Below are positions 59,911 through 64,000 of a DNA stretch of 64,000 nt, piece after piece. Made by a program: the position numbers and the translations under genes. The stretch lies in contig CAZNPL010000029.1 in NCBI GenBank assembly GCA_964574815.1, positions 21,883 to 85,882 on the forward strand, given 5' to 3'. The notes below the pieces were generated by a model, which was not told the origin of the DNA, searched no databases, and saw nothing but the letters and a program-made list of their open reading frames with translations. The stretch is from CAZNPL01 sp964574815. GTDB taxonomy: Bacteria > Planctomycetota > Phycisphaerae > UBA1845. Within the stretch, counting starts at the first letter, position 1. The number at the start of each line of letters is the position of its first letter.

Positions 59911-61038
59911 CTAACGACCTGCGCTTTTGACGAAAGCTGCGCTGTTGGGGAACCGGCCCATTCGATCGAGAAGTTCTTCCATGACCATATCAGGTGGACG
60001 ACCGATCGTGGCCCGGCGGATCTGATGGGCCTTCTCGAGCTCCTCCGGCGACAACAGCAGCTCTTCCTTTCGTGTTCCAGACTTGTGCAGGTCCATCGCA
60101 GGCCAGATACGCTTGTTCGCCAATTGACGCGAAAGCATGATCTCCATGTTTCCGGTGCCCTTGAACTCGTTGAAGATGACGTCGTCCATCCGGCTCCCGG
60201 TTTCGACCAGTACGGATGCAATGATGGTCAGTGATCCCCCGTGTTCGATGTTCCGGGCGGCACCGAACATGGACTTGGGTTCCGTCAAGGCCCGAATGTC
60301 CAGACCTCCGGACATGATCCGGCCGCTGCCGCGAATGAATGCATTGAAGGCTCTGCCCAGCCGCGTCAGCGAATCCAGCAGTATCAGGACGTGTTGCCCG
60401 GCTTCCACCCTCCGTTTTGCATTGCTCAGCATTAACCGGGCGATGCGCACGTGGCTGGCGATGTCGCGGTCGTTGCTGCTTGCGACGACTTCGCCGTGAA
60501 CCGTGCGTCGCATTTCAGTCACTTCCTCGGGACGCTCGTCGATCAACAGAACAAGCATATAGATCTCGGGATGGTTCGCCGCAACTGCCGCAGCGATCTG
60601 TTGCAGCAGCACTGTCTTACCGGTGCGCGGCGCGGCGACGATCAGGGCCCGCTGGCCCAGGCCCACGGGCGTCAGCAGGTCAAGAATACGCATGGAGAGC
60701 GGACCGCCCTCGGTCTCGAACCGGATGCGCCGCTCCGGATTGATGACGGTGAGTTCCTCGAACCGGCGGGTCGAATCAATTTGATCAGGAGCTTGATGGT
60801 TGAGCGTCGTAATTTCATGAAGCGTGGCCGGCTTGCGACCGTTTCGCCCCGGCCGCCCCCTTCCGGACACCAACTCGCCGCCGCGAAGTCCAAACCGCTT
60901 GACGAGCTCCGGCGGGACGAACGGGTCTTCAGGTCTGACGGCGTAACCCTTGGCCGGGGAGCGAAGATTCCCACCGCTGCGCTCGGCCGGCTCAAAAACG
61001 CCGCAAAACTCCTTGCCAGACTGTTTTCCGGTTGCCAT
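59911..61038 (-). CDS. rho: Transcription termination factor Rho
   Basis: A 375-residue Rho. The RNA-binding fold has GNLRSPAKGYAVRPEDPFVPPELVKRFGLRGGE. The ATPase part has Walker A APRTGKTVLL, the Q-loop MRRTVHGEVVASSND, Walker B VLILLDSLTRLGRAFN, and the R-loop LDIRALTEPKSMFGAARNIEHGGSLTI. It ends EELLDRMGRFPNSAAFV. The helical N-terminal subdomain of E. coli Rho is missing, as in several other phyla. GGAG lies about 11 bp before ATG 61038. A long leader with a hairpin (61158-61186) precedes it. Confidence 0.96.
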   Translation of the reverse strand: MATGKQSGKEFCGVFEPAERSGGNLRSPAKGYAVRPEDPFVPPELVKRFGLRGGELVSGRGRPGRNGRKPATLHEITTLNHQAPDQIDSTRRFEELTVINPERRIRFETEGGPLSMRILDLLTPVGLGQRALIVAAPRTGKTVLLQQIAAAVAANHPEIYMLVLLIDERPEEVTEMRRTVHGEVVASSNDRDIASHVRIARLMLSNAKRRVEAGQHVLILLDSLTRLGRAFNAFIRGSGRIMSGGLDIRALTEPKSMFGAARNIEHGGSLTIIASVLVETGSRMDDVIFNEFKGTGNMEIMLSRQLANKRIWPAMDLHKSGTRKEELLLSPEELEKAHQIRRATIGRPPDMVMEELLDRMGRFPNSAAFVKSAGR

Positions 61039-61944
61039 ATGCTACTCTGCTCCGTAAGTGGTTCCCGCGTCCCGCGACGGCCCCTTTGGCGGCGAGCCCG
61101 TTGCAAGTCGGGTGTCGAGCGGCTGTCCACGTGCTTCGCAATTGCGTGCTTCCAGAGCGTAACCTTCTTTCTAGAAGCGAGTTACGTCAATCGAATAACG
61201 CCCGGAATCGGGCCACAACTGCGGCGGGCGGCTTTCAAGACGGCTTGAAGGCCCACGACAATCATACCACAGCCGAGGATGTTTGGGCACTGCCGAACCT
61301 GCCGAAAAGCAGAAATTACCGAAAAGTACGCTTGACAAATCCGGGCCTCTATGCGACGGTTCCCCGCCAATTAGCTCTGGCGAGCCGCGCTAGGTGCGTG
61401 GCAGGTTTGCCGGAACAAGGGGCGTGCATGCCTTCGTAACGCATGTTTGCCCGCGACGATCGGCGGAAAATCCTAATGTTGAAACCGCCGGATACCCGAT
61501 AACGGCGAACATGTTCCTGTAACCGCTCGGCGCTGGCGCGAGTTGGGCGGGTAGAGGAGGAACGCTGCCTGTTCGTAGCTGCTTGACCGAGTCGTACGAA
61601 GCGCTGAGTGCCTTGAGCCGATTGCTCGGGGCGAGCCGAGCACAAGTGAGCATCGCGGCAAGCCGCTGAGCTTGACAGGAGATTGAAGTCGCTTCGGAAG
61701 GACAGTTGTTTGCACAATCAGGTGGGTAGAGGCCGGCACGGGTATCGCATGCTGGTGAGCGCGGACCCGCCTTAAAGTGCCCCGGAGCGACGGTGACGAC
61801 GCCAATCGGAAACAACGACTGAAGCCGGTTTCACTGGCGACTTTCGGGAGGCCCGGATGGTACCGGGCTGTGCTTGTTCGTAACGCAGACGCTGGTGTCC
61901 AGCCTGGACCGGCGGATCGTTGAAGTGGTGAGGAGATGAGTGAG
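61039..61944. other. 906-bp gene-free region between rho and the small lipoprotein genes
   Basis: No convincing gene is found on either strand; the longest frames are low-complexity Arg/Ser/Pro-rich translations typical of noncoding GC-rich DNA. The part nearest rho would be its leader. The part from about 61435 to 61930 is enriched in self-complementary stretches (for example CTCGGGGCGAGCCGAG near 61626) and has TTCGTAACGCA twice (61433-61443 and 61877-61887). It could hold an RNA or a regulatory region for the lipoproteins; no known RNA family was recognised. Confidence 0.5.
61158..61186. repeat. Hairpin in the rho leader
   Basis: CGTAACCTTCT (61158-61168) pairs with AGAAG (61173-61177) and GTTACG (61181-61186), giving an 11-bp stem with a 3-nt bulge and a 4-nt loop. 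It would lie in the 5' leader about 120 bp before the rho ATG if transcription begins upstream. It may be a regulatory hairpin. Confidence 0.45.
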
Positions 61945-62133
61945 ATGAGACGAAAAGGGGTCGCAAAGCGCATCGCGGTGGGGCTCCTGAGCGCCGGCCT
62001 GTTCATCTTTGGCGGGTGTCTGAACCTCGATACGCTCGTGCGTTTTGGAGCATTCTACGGAGCGGCTGAGTTCCTGCTGGACAACGACCAGGTCTTTGAC
62101 CTGTTCCCGGATTCCGGCAATCTGGCCAATTAG
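61945..62133 (+). CDS. Small lipoprotein (62 residues)
   Basis: A 62-residue protein. ATG 61945 has AGGAG 9 bp upstream; an in-frame ATG at 61936 is too close to this site. Charged N-terminus MRRKGVAKR, hydrophobic core IAVGLLSAGLFIFGG, then Cys in lipobox FGGC. The rest (LNLDTLVRFGAFYGAAEFLLDN) is amphipathic. The second lipoprotein at 62371 has the same layout, including the same AGGAG-9-ATG spacing and LxGGC(L/F) lipobox. No function is known for such proteins. Confidence 0.7.
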   Translation: MRRKGVAKRIAVGLLSAGLFIFGGCLNLDTLVRFGAFYGAAEFLLDNDQVFDLFPDSGNLAN

Positions 62134-62144
62134 TCGCAAGACGA

Positions 62145-62169
62145 TGACCCCGCGCGCCGGCGCGGGTCA
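62145..62169. repeat. GC-rich hairpin after the first small lipoprotein gene
   Basis: TGACCCCGCGC (62145-62155) pairs with GCGCGGGTCA (62160-62169) with one bulged C, a strong 10-bp stem. It is 12 bp after the stop and has no T-run on the plus strand, so it may act as a transcript-processing or stabilising hairpin between the two small genes. Confidence 0.6.
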
Positions 62170-62370
62170 CGCCAGCGGAAAAGGAAAAACTCCGGCTCAC
62201 GACATGGTGCCCGGTTGAATGAGGTGACAACAGTAAGGTTTTGTGGGTCCGCTGCGGAAGCGCGGTCCGAGGTATCTGGAAGTGGACTCCTGTCGTCGAA
62301 CGTGATCTTGCCCGGCGCAGGGGCAACCAGGATCAGCAAGGCTGCTGACTTGTATTAGGAGAATGGACAG

Positions 62371-62562
62371 ATGAAGATCAAGATGTGGAAGAAAATGTCC
62401 CTGCTCATGGCGGGGGGCATGATGTTGCAGTTGGGAGGTTGCTTCGGCGACTTCTGGAATATTCTGCTTGCCAACGTCCCGGTCGGTGCTGGACGGGCAC
62501 TCGGCGCGATTCCGGCGGGGCTGATCGAAGACGTGATCGGGCCGTTTATCCCGGTGCTCTAG
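62371..62562 (+). CDS. Small lipoprotein (63 residues), paralogue-like
   Basis: A 63-residue protein with AGGAG 9 bp before ATG 62371. Basic N-terminus, hydrophobic SLLMAGGMMLQLGG, lipobox LGGC (Cys24), then FGDFWNILLANVPVGAGRALG and IPAGLIEDVIGPFIPVL, which is short, glycine-rich and hydrophobic. The motif GGC-(L/F)-xxxFW resembles other tiny planctomycete lipoprotein-like sequences. A strong terminator follows (62593). The two genes are probably one unit or a duplication. Confidence 0.72.
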   Translation: MKIKMWKKMSLLMAGGMMLQLGGCFGDFWNILLANVPVGAGRALGAIPAGLIEDVIGPFIPVL

Positions 62563-62592
62563 TCGAGTCCCACGCCGAAAAGTGATTGCAAC

Positions 62593-62624
62593 GCCATCGG
62601 GCCTACCGGCCCGGTGGCTTTTTT
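62593..62624 (+). terminator. Rho-independent terminator after the small lipoproteins
   Basis: GCCATCGGGCC (62593-62603), loop TACC, GGCCCGGTGGC (62608-62618; all pairs allowed with one G-U), then T6 (62619-62624). It lies 31 bp after the 62562 stop and is the strongest terminator in the window. Confidence 0.9.
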
Positions 62625-62751
62625 CGTATCCGCTGTTCGCCGTTGCCAAAAGACGGCGCCGCGTCAGGAACGATCGGCTATGCTTGCGCGCCGGACGGGT
62701 GCTGAGAAGGCGGGGCTACACCACGCCCCCCCAGCGACCAGCCACCGGATC

Positions 62752-63621
62752 TTACAAGGACAAAGGTCTTGCCACGAAGGGGCGGTCGCGTGCGAAGTCG
62801 ATTTCGCCTCCGCCCAGCCGATGGTCATGCGGGAACGCGAGCCGTGCCCCGCGCTCGCGGCATGTCTGCAGGACTCTCTTCTTTTCTTCGATCGTAATCA
62901 GCGGCTCAAGGTCGTACGCCATCACCCACGGCACGCGAAGGTGGCTGCTGGTCGGAAACATGTCGCCCGTGAAAATGAGACCGTACGGGTCGCCGAGAAA
63001 CACGGGCAGGAGCTGGCCGGGCGTGTGGCCGTCGCTCACCAGAAAACGAACGCCGGGCCAGGGAGCATCCGGTGTGTCGCCGTCCACAACACTTAGGTTG
63101 GGTGCTGACTCCAGAGCCTCAAAGTCCCGCGGCAGAAATGAGGCCCGGTCCTTGTCGTTCGGCTCGCGAGCGTGGTCCCACTGCCGGAGGTGGATCCAAT
63201 GCCTGGCGCCCGGGAAACACACGCGGGTGTCGCCGCCCGCCTGATCGGTCCATTCCGTCAGCCCTCCATTGTGGTCGAAGTGCAAGTGGGTCACGATGAT
63301 GTCCGTAACCTGTGCCGGCGTCAGCCCGAATTGCTCGTCCAAGCTGCGGCCGATTGCATCTGCATCATATCGGACGTCAAATCGCGCGCCCTCGTTTTCA
63401 GTCCACTTTGTGCCCGCCCCGGTGTCGATCAGTATCACTTGCCTGCGATCTTTGGAAACGGCCACCAACGTCCGTGTCGCCAACAGGATGCGATTCTGGT
63501 CATCCACGTCTTCGTGCGGTGCCCAGAGCACCCTGGGGACCACGCCGAACATTGCCCCGCCGTCCAGGCGGACGCTCCCGGTTACCACGCTGATGAGGTC
63601 GTATTCGCCGATGCGGATCAT
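62752..63621 (-). CDS. MBL-fold metallo-hydrolase
   Basis: A 289-residue metallo-beta-lactamase-fold hydrolase. The metal motif is THLHFDHNGG (His112, His114, Asp116, His117); VLIDTGAG-like ILIDTGAGTKW precedes it. Further ligands are in FLVSDGHTPGQLLP (His) and GLIFTGDMFPTSSHL (Asp), and the last His in LAFPHDHRLGG. The style recalls the lactonase (AttM/AiiA-like) or N-acyl phosphatidylethanolamine-type branch; substrate unknown. The start ATG 63621 leaves the tRNA free; a longer in-frame start would reach almost to it. Confidence 0.88.
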   Translation of the reverse strand: MIRIGEYDLISVVTGSVRLDGGAMFGVVPRVLWAPHEDVDDQNRILLATRTLVAVSKDRRQVILIDTGAGTKWTENEGARFDVRYDADAIGRSLDEQFGLTPAQVTDIIVTHLHFDHNGGLTEWTDQAGGDTRVCFPGARHWIHLRQWDHAREPNDKDRASFLPRDFEALESAPNLSVVDGDTPDAPWPGVRFLVSDGHTPGQLLPVFLGDPYGLIFTGDMFPTSSHLRVPWVMAYDLEPLITIEEKKRVLQTCRERGARLAFPHDHRLGGGEIDFARDRPFVARPLSL

Positions 63622-63688
63622 GTCGCCGGCCCCAGTGGATTGCGACGTGTCACGAGCGACCCCCCGTCGCTCAAGGGCACTGAACACG

Positions 63689-63762
63689 TGCGCCCGGGAG
63701 GACTCGAACCTCCGACCCCCGGTTTAGGAAACCGGTGCTCTATCCTGCTGAGCTACGAGCGC
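63689..63762 (-). tRNA. tRNA-Arg (anticodon CCT)
   Basis: Read on the minus strand, the 7-bp acceptor GCGCTCG pairs with CGGGCGC (one G-U); D arm GCTC..GAGC, anticodon stem CCGGT/ACCGG with loop TTCCTAA (anticodon CCT), and T arm GGAGGTTCGAGTCCTCC are all present. CCA is not encoded. It would read AGG codons. Confidence 0.95.
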
Positions 63763-63946
63763 GTCGCAGCCTGACGTGCCGCCGATTGCCAACTTATACG
63801 ATCGATTCCGCCCCACGCAAGCTCGCCCTGGCCACATGGCACCGCCTGAAACCCTGCACCAGGTTTCTCATTTTTCGCGCGCGCATCAGTTCTCGTTTCC
63901 GTCAAAGAAAACAGGCATGGGGCTTCCGGCGTTCTCCGCAACACCG

Positions 63947-64000
63947 CTAGCCCAAGTTGAGCAGCATCGAGGCTTGAACCGCCTTTTCGATACCTTCAGG
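63947..64000 (-). CDS. 3' end of an unidentified gene entering the window from the right
   Basis: The minus strand reads a clean coding-style C-terminus PEGIEKAVQASMLLNLG ending at TAG (63949-63947). Only 17 residues are inside the window, so the family cannot be named. The 184 bp between it and the tRNA shows nothing else. Confidence 0.45.
   Translation of the reverse strand, partial: PEGIEKAVQASMLLNLG

Noticed and set aside
61435..61930. tmRNA, RNase P RNA or SRP RNA in the gene-free region
   Set aside because: None of the conserved cores (for example the RNase P GAGGAAAGTC region or a tRNA-like end) could be found on either strand.
61349..62006. Overlapping minus-strand frames of up to 177 residues between rho and the lipoproteins
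   Set aside because: Ser/Arg/Pro-rich, overlapping in different frames, no ribosome sites and no family resemblance.

Overview
The window is GC-rich, densely coded bacterial DNA that looks like a planctomycete (Planctomycetota, perhaps a Phycisphaerae-like lineage). The pointers are: an ECF sigma factor of the PF07638/TIGR02999 type overlapping a Ser/Thr kinase with TPRs; secreted proteins with dockerin-like EF-hand tails and the 'DGGG...GTIGQPDAG...GGFW' domain; large cysteine-rich repeat proteins; a BlaI/M56 pair; and a SpoVG protein carrying a zinc ribbon. The assignment is inferred from gene content, because the window has no rRNA. The gene set is mostly core-like, and there is no prophage, CRISPR array or intact insertion sequence.

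Layout. 1-7.6 kb (minus strand): BlaI repressor, M56 sensor-like peptidase, a 1057-residue TPR protein, ExbB and ExbD (cut by the window edge). This looks like a BlaI-controlled, proton-motive-force-driven envelope module. 7.7-10 kb: small membrane protein, moaC, polyprenyl diphosphate synthase. 10-13.6 kb: ECF sigma and Ser/Thr kinase-TPR, translationally coupled. 13.8-18.1 kb: three secreted proteins in tandem. 18.3-26.2 kb: housekeeping genes (ispE-spoVG, trmB, yggS, folD), an M48 membrane protease and a secreted helical protein. 26.6-32.3 kb: exopolysaccharide genes (Wza-like, Wzz-like, Wzc-like kinase, glycosyltransferase, PIG-L deacetylase). 33-35.3 kb: a KAS III-like enzyme with an extended SDR. 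35.7-41.9 kb: an RND efflux pair and a convergent, overlapping PMT-like membrane protein. 42.5-46.5 kb: a 1332-residue extracellular protein with 16 cysteine-rich half-modules. 46.8-55.9 kb: polysaccharide deacetylase, a DUF885 lipoprotein and a complete class III polyhydroxyalkanoate (PHA) locus (phaB, second SDR, phaC, phaE, phaA, phasin) with divergent phaR. 56-59.6 kb: DUF5989 and thioredoxin-fold proteins, a second ECF sigma overlapping a DUF6768 protein, and a MoxR/ChlI-type AAA ATPase. 59.9-64 kb: rho, a 0.9 kb gene-free stretch, two tiny lipoproteins with a strong terminator, an MBL hydrolase and tRNA-Arg(CCT).

How the genes work together. The PHA locus is self-contained: thiolase and reductase make 3-hydroxybutyryl-CoA, PhaC/PhaE polymerise it, the phasin coats the granule and PhaR probably senses polymer. 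Its divergent control region has two well-formed sigma-70 promoters and a palindrome on the phaR -35 element. Two further pairs (sigma/kinase and sigma/DUF6768) overlap by ATGA and are probably regulator/partner units.

Most notable observations: (1) the FolD homologue lacks the cyclohydrolase lysine and has two further active-site substitutions; (2) a four-cysteine zinc ribbon is inserted into the SpoVG core; (3) two ~62-residue lipoproteins follow an unusually long gene-free region with structured DNA; (4) BlaI-type dyads sit inside the blaI promoter; (5) a nuclease/phosphatase (EEP) domain is fused to a truncated beta-helix-like segment and interrupted by a dense cysteine cluster.
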